Under the pieces are notes generated by a model, which worked only from the letters and a program-made list of their open reading frames with translations, searched no databases and was not told where the DNA came from. From an uncultured Corynebacterium sp. (GTDB lineage: Bacteria; Actinomycetota; Actinomycetes; Mycobacteriales; Mycobacteriaceae): a DNA stretch of 64,000 bases. Location of the stretch: positions 62,001-126,000 of the forward strand of contig CALUCD010000002.1 of NCBI GenBank assembly GCA_943914465.1. The letters are read 5' to 3'. A program made the translations under genes and the position numbers. Each line of letters opens with the position of its first letter. The stretch's first letter is position 1. Below are positions 36,615 to 47,700 of the stretch, piece after piece.

Positions 36615-38267
36615 TTACCAGCGCCACTTCCATGGCCAGCGACCGAAGCCCCAGTCGTCGCCCCAGCCCCAGTCGTCATTGAACCAGTCATCCCAGCCCC
36701 AGTCCCAGTCGCCCCAGCCGGGCTTACGGCCTGGATCGCGTCCGTCGTCACCGGGCTCGCGACCTGGATCACGACCGTCATCCGGCTCACGGCCTGGATC
36801 GCGACCGTCGTCACCGGGCTCGCGACCGTCGTCGCCGCCACCGCCGCCTTCACCGACTGCCTTGGCCGGGTCAACGATACCGGTACCGCAGCCGTTGCAG
36901 CTGCCCTTCAGCGGACGGGTCGACTCGCGCAGACGAGCTGCAACCTGGTCCGGGGTCATGCTCGGGTTCTCAGCACGGATCAGGGCTGCAACACCTGCAA
37001 CGTATGGGGTTGCCATCGAGGTGCCCTGCAGGGAGCTGTAGCCTGGCTGACCCGGGCGGGTCTTACCGTCGTTGTAGGTAGCAAGGATGCCGCCACCCTG
37101 CTGGTCATCGCCACCAGGAGCGGTCACGTCCACCGGGCGACCGTAGTTGGAGTACGAGGACTTCTGATCACGCGGGCCGGAAGCGGCAACGGTGATCGCA
37201 CCATCACAGCTTGCAGGCTGCACGTTGGCTGCGTCTTGGCTTTCGTTACCAGCAGCCACAACCACAACGGTACCGCGGCTGCGCGCGTCAGTGATCGCCT
37301 TTTGATAGGACTGCGAGCACTTGCCCTGGCCACCGAGCGACATGTTGATAATCGTCGCTGGGTTCGGGTTCTTCTTGGCACCGCTGACTTCGCCACCGGA
37401 TGCCCAGTTGATAGCCGCGATGATGTCGGAGGAGTAACCGCCACAAGGACCAAGTGCGCGGATCGGCTGGATGGTAGCCTTCGGCGCCACGCTGGCCACG
37501 CCAGTGCCGTTGTTACTCAGCGCTGCGGAGATACCCGCAACGTGGGTGCCGTGCCAAGAAGAGTTCGAGGCCTGGCCGCCGCCACCACAACTGGAGCCGT
37601 CGTTGTAGTCACCCTCATCGCTCGGGTCCGGGTCCCAGCCGTCACCGTCACGGGCATCCTTAGCCTCGGAAATAAAGTCGTAGCCCCCCTTGACGTTTCC
37701 GTCGAGGTCAGGGTGAGCAGTAATGCCGGTGTCGATCACCGCGATAGTCTGTCCAGCACCTTGCTTCGTTGCTTTGGCCCAGGCGGTATCGATGCTCGAG
37801 CCTGCGGAGCCGTTCAGGTGCCACTGTTGCTTGTACTGCGGGTCGTTCGGTGCACCCATCGCGTACATGCGGACATCTTCTTCGATGTGTTCAACTTTGC
37901 CGGTGTTCATCGCGTCTTGGATGAACTGGTGAACCTCTTCGCCGGAGAGGACGCGGTCAGTCGTGACGACGCTGCCGTCTTCGGTCTCGCGGACCTCGGT
38001 CACGTCGGGCAGCGCGTCTGGCGTTGCTTCGTTAAGCACAGACACACGCTCGTCCGGGTTGTTCGTGGGAACGTCGTCCTTGTACTCAACAATAAATCGC
38101 GTCGGGGCGTCGTCCGCCTCGCGCAGTTCGTCGATCCGTTGTACTTCATCTACCGGGCCAGCCTCGGGCACGTCCTCTTGACCGTATGCGGCCGGCGCTT
38201 GCGCTAGTGTGAGCGCAAGCGAAGACGCTGCCGCCGCGGCTAGCGCCGCGAATTTTCTAGATCGCAT
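36615..38267 (-). CDS. Secreted subtilisin-like serine protease with Trp-rich tail
   Basis: A 550-aa secreted protease (S8). The signal peptide (1-29) ends at AYG. An inhibitor I9-type prodomain follows (about 55-135). The catalytic triad is D179 (VIDTGITAHPD), H239 (HGTHVAG) and S417 (GTSMATPYVAG), with oxyanion N341. After the catalytic domain a Gly stretch and repeats of DDGRDPGREP (about 479-515) lead to a final 33-residue tail containing 12 tryptophans plus Asp and Gly. The tail is atypical and could bind the cell envelope (inference). No sortase motif is seen. Confidence 0.93.
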   Translation of the reverse strand: MRSRKFAALAAAAASSLALTLAQAPAAYGQEDVPEAGPVDEVQRIDELREADDAPTRFIVEYKDDVPTNNPDERVSVLNEATPDALPDVTEVRETEDGSVVTTDRVLSGEEVHQFIQDAMNTGKVEHIEEDVRMYAMGAPNDPQYKQQWHLNGSAGSSIDTAWAKATKQGAGQTIAVIDTGITAHPDLDGNVKGGYDFISEAKDARDGDGWDPDPSDEGDYNDGSSCGGGGQASNSSWHGTHVAGISAALSNNGTGVASVAPKATIQPIRALGPCGGYSSDIIAAINWASGGEVSGAKKNPNPATIINMSLGGQGKCSQSYQKAITDARSRGTVVVVAAGNESQDAANVQPASCDGAITVAASGPRDQKSSYSNYGRPVDVTAPGGDDQQGGGILATYNDGKTRPGQPGYSSLQGTSMATPYVAGVAALIRAENPSMTPDQVAARLRESTRPLKGSCNGCGTGIVDPAKAVGEGGGGGDDGREPGDDGRDPGREPDDGRDPGREPGDDGRDPGRKPGWGDWDWGWDDWFNDDWGWGDDWGFGRWPWKWRW

Positions 38268-38490
38268 ATTGACTCTTTCTTAATTGCTTTCCGGGCGTTT
38301 AGAGTGGACCGGAGCGACCACCCCTCGGATCGAAAGTTTGACAAATGTCGTCGAAGTTGTCCAGCCCATAAGTTTTTTCTCAGCAATCGGTCAGAGTTGC
38401 TGCAGTTCGCAGTGTCCACGTCACCCCCAGAGTGGGGCCTATACCATAAGAACTGACGCACACGATAGTCACCCCACGTATTTCAGTACG

Positions 38491-38799
38491 ATGGCCGCTA
38501 TGAGAGAAGTAGGCGTAACTGAAGTGCCCAACGATGCCCAGCTCATCGACGTTCGCGAGCCTGCGGAGTTCAACGAAACACACGCCCGGGGAGCAGTCAA
38601 TGTGCCGCTGAGCCAACTGCCCGAGCGTGTTCATGAGATCGACCCGGAGCGTGACATCTATATCATCTGCCGCTCTGGCGGACGCTCTGCAAAAGCAGCA
38701 GAGTATATCGAGCAGTCCCAGGGTTGGGATAACACCTATAACGTCGCGGGCGGGACCATTGCCTGGGTTGAGGCAAATCTTCCAACGATAGATAATTGA
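38491..38799 (+). CDS. Single-domain rhodanese
   Basis: A 102-aa sulfurtransferase-type protein. The active-site loop is CRSGGRS with catalytic C60, preceded by DVREPAEF and the helix YIEQSQGW. It moves sulfane sulfur, though its partner is unknown. The start is uncertain: ATG 38491 and ATG 38500 are both in frame. TACGAT at 38487-38492 lies 7 nt before ATG 38500, so a leaderless transcript starting there is plausible and would shorten the protein to 99 aa. Confidence 0.9.
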   Translation: MAAMREVGVTEVPNDAQLIDVREPAEFNETHARGAVNVPLSQLPERVHEIDPERDIYIICRSGGRSAKAAEYIEQSQGWDNTYNVAGGTIAWVEANLPTIDN

Positions 38800-38848
38800 G
38801 CGACTAAATCGTTTACTCGCCCATGGCTTTGGCCTTACTCTTGATGGT

Positions 38849-39289
38849 ATGGCCCAATCCGCCGAGTTACCCAGCTCACTGAGACAGTCCCCGTCGTTTC
38901 AGATTGAGCGCGTGCGCCGCCACACCAAAGACGAGGTGGAGCACACGCTGGGCAAACACGGGTCGAGTATGCGAGAGTTTTGGATCTTAAGCTGCGTCAT
39001 GGAACGGCCACTGTCGCAGCGCCAACTTTCAGAGCTGCTGGCGATCGACGCTTCAGACATGGTTCGTCTGATCGATTCGCTTGAACAACACGACTGGGTC
39101 AAGCGCGACCGGGACCCAAAGGACCGCCGACGCCAGATTGTGACCCCGACGAAGAAGGGGTCGAAAGCCCATCCGCGACTTGCGGAAGATGTGGCTGCCG
39201 CCGAAGATCGCGCCCTCGACATGTCGACCACGAAGCAGTTGAAGTCGCTGAAGAAACTATCAAAGGCGATTTTGGAAGAAGAAGGATAG
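38849..39289 (+). CDS. MarR-family transcription regulator
   Basis: A 146-aa winged-helix repressor. The DNA-binding region is LSQRQLSELLAIDASDMVRLIDSLEQHDWVKRDRDPKDRRRQIVTPTKKG, typical of MarR with the wing motif DxRDRRR. TACTCT lies 7 nt before the ATG at 38849, so a leaderless transcript is likely. The target is unknown; the closest candidates are the rhodanese gene and the ppk2 gene, which faces it. Confidence 0.9.
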   Translation: MAQSAELPSSLRQSPSFQIERVRRHTKDEVEHTLGKHGSSMREFWILSCVMERPLSQRQLSELLAIDASDMVRLIDSLEQHDWVKRDRDPKDRRRQIVTPTKKGSKAHPRLAEDVAAAEDRALDMSTTKQLKSLKKLSKAILEEEG

Positions 39290-39310
39290 CCCCACTCCTA
39301 GTCGCGAGTA

Positions 39311-40210
39311 CTAGTCGCCGATCTGATCGCGCCCGCGTTTGACGATGTTCGGGTCGGGTTCCCCGACTACCTCGTGGTCTTTGTTCGTGTATTCGAACTT
39401 CGACAGAATATAGCGCATGGCGTTGAGGCGCGCGCGTTTCTTGTCGTTCGACTTAATAGTGATCCACGGCGATTCGTCGGTGTCTGTGTAGCGGAACGTC
39501 TCCTCTTTCGCTCGCGTGTAATCATCCCATTTGTCGAGCGAGGCGAGGTCCATCGGTGAGAGCTTCCACTGGCGCACCGGATCGACTTGCCTAATAGCGA
39601 ACCGGGTCCGCTGTTCTTTCTGGGTCACCGAGAACCAGAATTTCGTCAGCGAGATGCCGGAGCCGAGGATCATATTCTCTAGCATCGGCACTTCACGGAG
39701 AAACTCAGCATGCTGCGACTCAGTGCAAAAGCCCATCACCCGCTCCACGCCCGAGCGGTTGTACCAGGACCGGTCGAAGAACACGATCTCTCCTGCCGCA
39801 GGAAAGTGTTCAATATAGCGCTGGAAGTACCAGCTCGTACTTTCGCGTGGCGACGGCTTCTCCAACGCGACGGTCCGCGCACCACGCGGGTTCAAGTGCT
39901 CATTAAATCGCTTAATGGTGCCGCCTTTGCCGGCCGCGTCCCTGCCCTCAAACAAAATGATATGGCGCTGACCAGTATCCTTTGTCCAGTTCTGCCACTT
40001 CAGCAGCTCAATTTGCAGCGTCCGCTTCAGCGTTTCGTACTCGTCGCGGCTGACCCGCTCGTCATACGGGTAATTTTCCCGCCAAGTCTGGATGGCGGTG
40101 CCGTCGGGCATGAGCAGCACCGGATCATCCTCATCAGAATCGTCAACAACCCAGCCCTCGGTGGCGGCGAGGTCGATCATCGGCAGTTCATCATCGTTGT
40201 GGTCAGCCAT
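39311..40210 (-). CDS. ppk2: Polyphosphate kinase 2
   Basis: A 299-aa kinase that transfers phosphate between polyphosphate and nucleoside diphosphates. Walker A is GRDAAGKGG (89-97, K95), followed by EKPSPRESTSWYFQRYIEHFPAAGE and the lid motif SWYNRSGVERVMGF. ATG 40210 gives the acidic start MADHNDDELPMID; the 61-codon upstream extension is basic and overlaps the porin terminator. Downstream of porA, same strand. The neighbourhood with porHA and groEL2 is typical for corynebacteria. Confidence 0.95.
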   Translation of the reverse strand: MADHNDDELPMIDLAATEGWVVDDSDEDDPVLLMPDGTAIQTWRENYPYDERVSRDEYETLKRTLQIELLKWQNWTKDTGQRHIILFEGRDAAGKGGTIKRFNEHLNPRGARTVALEKPSPRESTSWYFQRYIEHFPAAGEIVFFDRSWYNRSGVERVMGFCTESQHAEFLREVPMLENMILGSGISLTKFWFSVTQKEQRTRFAIRQVDPVRQWKLSPMDLASLDKWDDYTRAKEETFRYTDTDESPWITIKSNDKKRARLNAMRYILSKFEYTNKDHEVVGEPDPNIVKRGRDQIGD

Positions 40211-40285
40211 AACTGGCATTCTACGCTGGGCACCTCCTACCCGCGCGAGAGTGCAGTAGACCGGCAAAGCACCCTCCAGGCACGC

Positions 40286-40318
40286 AAAAGCGCCCCGGTC
40301 GTCTGTGGCCGGGGCGCG
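40286..40318 (-). terminator. Terminator of the porH-porA operon
   Basis: On the minus strand GCGCCCCGG (40317-40309) pairs with CCGGGGCGC (40298-40290) around a 10-nt loop, followed by UUUU (40289-40286). It lies 20 nt after the PorA-like stop and separates it from ppk2. Confidence 0.85.
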
Positions 40319-40337
40319 TTGAGGTGTGCTGCTCGGC

Positions 40338-40460
40338 TTAGAGCAGGCCGATGAGCTTGCTTGCGTTCTCAGCGAGCTTGCCCAGCTTCTCAAGCGCGTC
40401 GAGAAGCTGGCCGACGAGTCCGGTGGAGGAAAGAGTGTTCCAGGTTTCGATGGTGTCCAT
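40338..40460 (-). CDS. porA: PorA-type mycomembrane porin subunit (40 aa)
   Basis: A 40-aa peptide, MDTIETWNTLSSTGLVGQLL at the start and SKLIGLL at the end, the ending resembling PorA of C. glutamicum. It has no signal peptide, is amphipathic and lies second after porH, 43 nt downstream, as in the known porHA operon. PorA and PorH form a hetero-oligomeric channel in the mycolate outer membrane and carry O-linked mycoloyl groups on serine in C. glutamicum. AAGGGA precedes the ATG at 40460. It is too short for automated ORF detection at 60 codons. Confidence 0.85.
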   Translation of the reverse strand: MDTIETWNTLSSTGLVGQLLDALEKLGKLAENASKLIGLL

Positions 40461-40503
40461 GGTGGTGTCCCTTCGAGGTAGAGGTTAAAGGAGGAGCGGA
40501 AAA

Positions 40504-40695
40504 TTACTTCTTGCTGCTGCCGAGGAGGCTGCTGGTGGTCTCAGCTTCCTTCACAACGCCGAGCTTGCCGTCGGTCTCAACGAACCATGGGCCGACAGTC
40601 TTGAGAAATGCCGGCAGGTTTTGGAAGAGCTCCGAGGTGTGCTTTGCAAAGGTGGAGAAATCTGCGAGCAGAGTCTTGATGGTACCGAGATCCAT
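40504..40695 (-). CDS. porH: PorH-type mycomembrane porin subunit (63 aa)
   Basis: A 63-aa protein, MDLGTIKTLLADFSTFAKHT, with a length and helical pattern like PorH (57 aa in C. glutamicum), also lacking a signal peptide. AAGGGG lies 6 nt before the ATG. It pairs with PorA to form the main cell-envelope channel. A 5' hairpin (40717-40732) and a possible promoter (40778-40805) lie upstream. The Ser-rich end (TTSSLLGSSKK) offers possible mycoloylation sites (inference). Confidence 0.85.
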   Translation of the reverse strand: MDLGTIKTLLADFSTFAKHTSELFQNLPAFLKTVGPWFVETDGKLGVVKEAETTSSLLGSSKK

Positions 40696-40716
40696 GTTTT
40701 ACCCCTTACAAGTTGT

Positions 40717-40732
40717 GCTGGTATGAACCAGC
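40717..40732 (-). promoter_or_regulatory. Leader hairpin before porH
   Basis: GCTGGT-ATGA-ACCAGC forms a 6-bp stem with a 4-nt loop about 15 nt upstream of the porH ribosome site. It may stabilise the abundant porin mRNA. Confidence 0.4.
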
Positions 40733-40777
40733 AGGATTTGGGAGATGCTGACACCCTCCAGCGGGGTATCACGCAAA

Positions 40778-40805
40778 AGTATGCCACACCAAATTCTGGC
40801 CGCAA
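40778..40805 (-). promoter_or_regulatory. Candidate porHA promoter
   Basis: On the minus strand TTGCGG (40805-40800), 16 nt, then CATACT (40783-40778), preceded by TGTGG (extended -10-like). It would give a leader of about 75 nt for porH. The remaining 40806-41091 region is AT-rich at first (40811-40865) and shows no gene. Confidence 0.4.
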
Positions 40806-41091
40806 GCAGAGCCTATGCATAAAGAATATTTAGATATTTATCTATTTCCGATATTTATGTTCATCTGTTGGTGAATTCTGCACCCTCAGCCGTGCAAGTC
40901 AAGCTGAGCTGCGAATCTAAAATGACTAGCCGGTGAATTCATGTCAACCCGTGTAGCAAAGTTAGATAACTCGAGCGATAGGTAGCCCCAACTTCGCTGC
41001 CCCTGGCAACCCTGCCCACGCTGGTACACCCACATCTGGGGGGGTTGGTGGAACACGCATGAGAAGGGTGCACGGGGGGGCGTCGCCAAGC

Positions 41092-41127
41092 AAAAAAGCC
41101 CGCTCGAGATGCACTCGGCGAGCTTTT
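41092..41127 (-). terminator. groEL2 terminator
   Basis: On the minus strand AAAAGCTCGCCGAG pairs imperfectly with CTCGAGCGGGC, followed by six U. It lies 17 nt downstream of the groEL2 stop. Confidence 0.75.
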
Positions 41128-41144
41128 GATGCGTCAGGTGGGGC

Positions 41145-42791
<1,647 letters not shown>

Positions 42792-42911
42792 TTATTGCTC
42801 CCTATATAGTGCAGTACATATGTCGGAACGAGCACTCAATTCGTAGGTGTCAAGCAGGCGCCCGCGACGGCACGGCTGATGAGTGTGTCAGCCTCACCCA
42901 CTCAAGTTTGA

Positions 42912-42938
42912 TTAGCACTCGTGTTGTGTAAGTGCCAG
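42912..42938. promoter_or_regulatory. CIRCE-like element, degenerate copy
   Basis: TTAGCACTC-N9-AAGTGCCAG. The left half is perfect, the right half matches 6 of 9 bases of GAGTGCTAA. It lies in the expected 5' leader of groEL2. Confidence 0.6.
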
Positions 42939-42944
42939 ATCCCA

Positions 42945-42973
42945 TTTTTAGCACTCTACCCCGGCGAGTGCAA
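42945..42973 (-). promoter_or_regulatory. groEL2 promoter inside CIRCE
   Basis: Minus-strand TTGCAC (42973-42968), 17 nt, TAAAAA (42950-42945). Both boxes are embedded in the better CIRCE element, so HrcA binding would block RNA polymerase directly. Confidence 0.6.
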
Positions 42974-42974
42974 A
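42948..42974. promoter_or_regulatory. CIRCE element (HrcA operator)
   Basis: TTAGCACTC-N9-GAGTGCAAA: 17 of 18 consensus bases with the exact 9-nt spacer. CIRCE is the HrcA repressor site for heat-shock chaperonin genes. Confidence 0.9.
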
Positions 42975-43020
42975 GGTAAACCCATAAGAATGCGGCGAAT
43001 CCGGTGGTAGCGTGGGCCCC

Positions 43021-44394
43021 ATGACACAGCCAGACGCTTCTCACACCGTCCCTGCCTCTGCGTTAACCCCCAACCGCGACCGCATTTTCAGCGAACTGCA
43101 CGAGCTCGTTTCCTACTACTCCCCACACTCGGTGCCGGAGCTGGCCGAGGAGCACGAGAAGGCCGCTGCCTGGGTGGCTGCCAAGCTTGAAGAGCTTGGT
43201 TTAGACGTCACGCGCCACCCCACGGTCGATGACGCGGACACGATCATCGGCACCAAGGACCCGGTCGGCGATGCCCCGACAGTGCTGCTGTACTCCCACT
43301 ACGACGTGGTTCCGGCCCAGAACCCCGACGCGTGGACGAATCACCCACTTGACCTCACCGAGCGCGACGGGCGCTGGTACGGCCGCGGTGCCGCCGATTG
43401 CAAGGGCAACGTGGTGATGCACCTTGAGGCATTGCGCCTGGTTCAAGAGCATGGCGGGACCGACCTGGGGCTCAAGGTCGTCGTGGAAGGCTCGGAGGAG
43501 CTCGGTGGCGAGGACGGTCTGGGCAAGCTCATCAACGCGCAGCCGGAGCTGTTTCGAGCGGATGTGATCATGATTGGGGATGGGGGCAACGTCGCCGTCG
43601 GCAAGCCAACGCTCACAACGTCGCTTCGCGGCGGCGCGCAGATTCGTGTGCGGGTTGACACGCTGCGCGGCCCGGTGCACTCAGGCGGTTTCGGCGGCGC
43701 AGCACCGGATGCGGCGCACGCGCTTGTGCGCATCGTGAATTCGCTTTTTGACGAGCACGGTCGCACCACCATTGACGGTGTAGATTCCACCCGCAAATGG
43801 GAAGGGGACCCGTACGAGCGGGAGGCGTTCCGCAATGACGCGGGCGTGCTCGAAGGGGTCCAACTGCTTGGCACCGTCGATGACGAGCCAGCGGACTTGG
43901 TGTGGGCGCGACCGGCGATCACCATGATTGGTTTTACCTCCACCCCGGTGGCGGAGGCCACGAACATTGTCAGCGCGAGCGCGGAGGCGATGCTGAACCT
44001 GCGCGTTCCAGCTGGCCAATCCGCAGCAGAGCTAGCCAAGCGCGTTGAGGAACACGTGTATTCGCACGCACCGTGGGGTGCCAAGGTCGGCATTGCAATT
44101 AGCGGGATCAACGAGCCGTTTGCCACCGACCCGGATGGCGATGCGGTGCGCACCTTCGGGCAGTGCCTGAACGAGGCGTATGACACTGATGACCTCGCCG
44201 TCGTCGGCACTGGCGGGTCGATCCCGCTGACAGTCACGCTGCAGCAGCAGTTCCCAGACGCAGAATTCGCGCTCTATGGCGTGGCTGAGCCGCTGGCCAA
44301 TATCCACGGGGTGGACGAATCGGTGGACCCGACCGAGATCGAACACATTGCCATTGCAGAGGCATTGTTCCTGCTGAGGTACGCACGGCACTGA
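43021..44394 (+). CDS. M20-family metallopeptidase (dipeptidase)
   Basis: A 457-aa cytosolic metallopeptidase. Metal-binding features are HYDVVP (residues 90-100 region), GRGAADCKGN, and EGSEELGGEDG with the catalytic Glu pair. A dimerisation domain interrupts the catalytic domain (GAQIRVRVDTLRGPVHSGGFGG). The C-terminus has GVDESVDPTEIEHIA. ATG 43021 is supported by TAGCGT at 43008-43013, 7 nt ahead, a leaderless arrangement. The upstream region is shared with the groEL2 CIRCE elements, so heat control of this gene is possible but unproven. Exact substrate unknown. Confidence 0.93.
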   Translation: MTQPDASHTVPASALTPNRDRIFSELHELVSYYSPHSVPELAEEHEKAAAWVAAKLEELGLDVTRHPTVDDADTIIGTKDPVGDAPTVLLYSHYDVVPAQNPDAWTNHPLDLTERDGRWYGRGAADCKGNVVMHLEALRLVQEHGGTDLGLKVVVEGSEELGGEDGLGKLINAQPELFRADVIMIGDGGNVAVGKPTLTTSLRGGAQIRVRVDTLRGPVHSGGFGGAAPDAAHALVRIVNSLFDEHGRTTIDGVDSTRKWEGDPYEREAFRNDAGVLEGVQLLGTVDDEPADLVWARPAITMIGFTSTPVAEATNIVSASAEAMLNLRVPAGQSAAELAKRVEEHVYSHAPWGAKVGIAISGINEPFATDPDGDAVRTFGQCLNEAYDTDDLAVVGTGGSIPLTVTLQQQFPDAEFALYGVAEPLANIHGVDESVDPTEIEHIAIAEALFLLRYARH

Positions 44395-44748
44395 CCCTGC
44401 CTAACCCTGCACTGACCCTACGCTGAGGCAGCGCTGCCGTTTCCACAATGCCAGCCGGCGTGCAGCGTATCCACGGCAACCTTTAACGCACCGGCGCTGC
44501 GTTTCGCGCTGCGCACGCCTGTGAGCTCGGAATATAACGGGTAGCAGGCGGGATAGCACCAACGTGCGACCGGGGGTGCGAAAATCGTATCGTTATATGT
44601 AAAGTGTCAACTGTTGGCCGCGCCACTGATCCTGACGCGCCTTTTATCTTGTAGTCGATGTAGTGCAAGTTAAATACGGTGTTTCTTAGCCCCCTCGCGG
44701 TACGGCCCGCTACCTAACCGCCTTTTGCAACAAGGAGGGCCACAGGCC
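44395..44748 (+). other. Intergenic region before the Mrp operon
   Basis: A 354-bp gap. A possible terminator-like structure GGCCGCG...CGCGCC followed by TTTT lies at 44614-44645. TTAAAT near 44670 could be the operon -10 box. AAGGAGG (44734-44740) is the ribosome site of mrpA. I see no gene in this stretch. Confidence 0.4.
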
Positions 44749-47700
44749 GTGCTGACCCTGCTCATCGCCCTGACCGCCGCCACCGTTGCTGCACCACTGT
44801 TAATCAGAGCCCTCGGGCGGCCCGCGTTCGCGCTTCTCGCGCTCGTGCCCCTGGGCGGATTCATCTGGATCGCCTCCCTGTTCAATGACGGCGTTTTCCG
44901 TGACGGCGGTGAAATCGTTGCCGCGTACGAATGGATGCCGTCCACTCATCTGAACCTGGAGTTTCGCCTCGACGCGTTGGCGGGCCTGTTCAGCCTGATC
45001 ATCCTTGGCGTTGGCGCGCTGGTGCTGTTCTACTGCTGGGGATACTTCGACTCGAACCCGATCCGGCTGGCCAAGTTCGGCGGCGAGCTCGCCATGTTCG
45101 CCACCGTCATGTACGGCCTGGTCATCTCGGACAACTTCCTGCTCATGTATGTGTTCTGGGAGCTGACCTCGGTGCTGTCGTACCTGCTGGTTTCCTACTA
45201 CGGGGAGCGGGCATCGTCGCGACGCGCAGCGATCCAGGCGCTTATGGTCACCACCTTCGGCGGGCTCGCAATGCTGGTGGGCATCAACCTGCTTGGCTAC
45301 CAAACCGGCATCTGGAAGCTGTCGGAGATTTCCCAGTTCGCAGGCATCGAGGCGACGACTGGTATTTCAGCAGCGATCGTGCTCATCATGCTCGGCGCGT
45401 TGACCAAGTCCGCTCAAGCCCCCTGGCACTTCTGGCTTCCCGGCGCCATGGCCGCCCCCACCCCGGTGTCGGCCTACCTGCACTCTGCTGCCATGGTCAA
45501 GGCCGGTATTTACCTCGTTGCCCGCCTCGCACCGGACATGTCCGCAGTGAACACCTGGCACCTGGTCGTTATCACCACCGGGTGCCTCACCATGCTGCTC
45601 GGGGGCTGGATGGCGCTCAAACAGCGCGACCTGAAGCTGATACTCGCCTACGGCACCGTCTCCCAGCTGGGCTTCATCACAGCCGTCATCGGTATCGGCT
45701 CGCGCGAAGCGACCATGGCGGGCTTAGCAATTACATTCGCACACTCCTTGTTCAAGGCAACGCTGTTCATGATCGTCGGGGCCATTGATCACACCACCGG
45801 CACCCGCGATATTCGCGAACTTTCCGGCCTTGGCCGGCGCGCTCCCCTCCTGGCCGCTCTCGCGGTCATCTCCGCCGCATCCATGGCGGGAATACCACCG
45901 CTACTCGGCTTTGTTGCCAAGGAAGCCGCGCTGGAGGCAGTGCTGCACGAGGAGTTGCTCACCGGCATGCCCGGAAACATCACCCTGGTGGCGCTGGTGG
46001 TCGGATCCATCCTCACCATGGCGTACTCGCTGTACTTTTTGTGGGGCGCGTTTGCCACCAAGGCTGAACACGGCGGCGCTACCTCCCAAGCGGTTGAAGA
46101 AATGCACGCCATTGGGCCAACCATGTGGCTGTCCCCAGCGGTGCTGACCGCCTGCAGCGTCATCTTTGGCCTGGCCCCAGCGTGGTTCTCCGACGCGTTC
46201 AATGACTACCTGGGGGTTCGCTTCCCGTCCGACGCCCCGTCTGAACTCAAGCTTTGGCACGGTGTCACCGTGCCGCTGGTGCTCACCGTGGTCATCGTTA
46301 CGGCGGGCGCGATCATGTTCTGGCAGCGCGACCTGGTCAAGCGCGCCCAGCTGGAGCAGCCTGCGCTGGGCGATGCGGACGCAATCTGGGACAACATCCT
46401 CAAAACCTTGCGCACCCTGTCGCTGCGGTTGACTGCCTCAACCCAGCGCGGTTCGCTGACCATCAACCTTGCCGTCACGTTTGCCGTGCTCATGGTCGTT
46501 CCGCTCGCGTTTCTCATCCTGGGTGAGAGCAACAGCATCCGCATGATCCTGTGGGATAACCCATGGCAAGGGGTGGTGGTCGTCGTACTGGTCGGCATGG
46601 CGTTTTTTGCCACCCTGCAACTCAACCGCCTGTCCGGAGTGGTCATGGTGGGGCTCACCGGATACGCGCTGGCCGCTTTATTCGCGCTGCACGGTGCACC
46701 GGACCTCGCGCTTACCCAAGCGCTGGTGGAAACCATCGTCATGGTGATCTTCATGCTGGTGCTACGGCGGATGCCAACCGAAGTTGAGCCGCGCAATGAC
46801 GATAATCGGCTGCGTGCGTGGCTGTCTATCGGCACCGGCATCTCAGTTGTCGTCGTCGCCATGACGGCTATGTCTGCCCGCGTGGTGGAGCCGATCTCCA
46901 CCACCATGCCGGAGCTGGCATACGAAATCGGCCACGGCAGAAACACGGTCAACGTGCTGTTGGTGGACCTGCGCGCCGCCGATACCTTCGGCGAAATCCT
47001 GGTGCTGGTGATTGCAGCCACCGGGGTGGCCAGCCTCATCTTCGGTACCGGCAGGTTCGCGCGCGCCTCGCGCCGCCCGACGCTGTCCACCACCAAGGCA
47101 CGCTGGTTGGCCGCAGGTGTGTCTACAGAGGCAGCGCAAAATCGCTCCATCATGGTGGACGTGGTCACCCGCATCCTGTTCCCGTCGATGATCCTGTTGT
47201 CTATGTATTTCTTCTTCTCTGGCCACAACGCCCCTGGCGGCGGATTCGCCGGCGGGTTGGTTGCAGCCCTGGCGTTCGCACTGCGCTACCTCGCGGGGGG
47301 CCGCGAAGAGATCGAGGAAGCGCTACCTATTGACCCGGCGAAGCTCCTTGGCGCTGGTGTGCTCATCTCGTTTGCTGCTGTGGTCGCCCCGATGTTCTTC
47401 GGCTATCCGCCATTGATGAGTGATTACGCCACCATGTCGCTGCCGCTGATCGGCGAGTTCGTCGTCCCTTCGGCGCTGATTTTCGACGCTGGCGTCTACA
47501 TCATCGTCATCGGCCTGATCATGCACGTGCTGTCCTCCATGGGTGCCTACCTCGACCGTGAAGAAGACGCCCGCAAGGACCGCGCCCGCGATCGTGCCCG
47601 CGAGCTACAGGAGAAAAACGAACGGCGCCGCGCCAGCCAGTCCAAGACCCGGCGCGCCCGGCACTCTGAACGGGCAGCCGTTGCAACGTCTGGTTCGAGC

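Noticed and set aside
36558..38207. 549-aa open frame antisense to the subtilase gene
   Set aside because: Composition mirrors the protease codons; the catalytic motifs on the other strand are complete.
40396..40407. GCGTCGAGAAGC in porA as a copy of the 12-mer
   Set aside because: One mismatch, and it falls in an ordinary Leu-Asp-Ala-Leu-Glu codon run; not counted.
44483..44668. 61-aa minus-strand open frame before the Mrp operon
   Set aside because: No motif and no ribosome site; composition unlike neighbouring genes.
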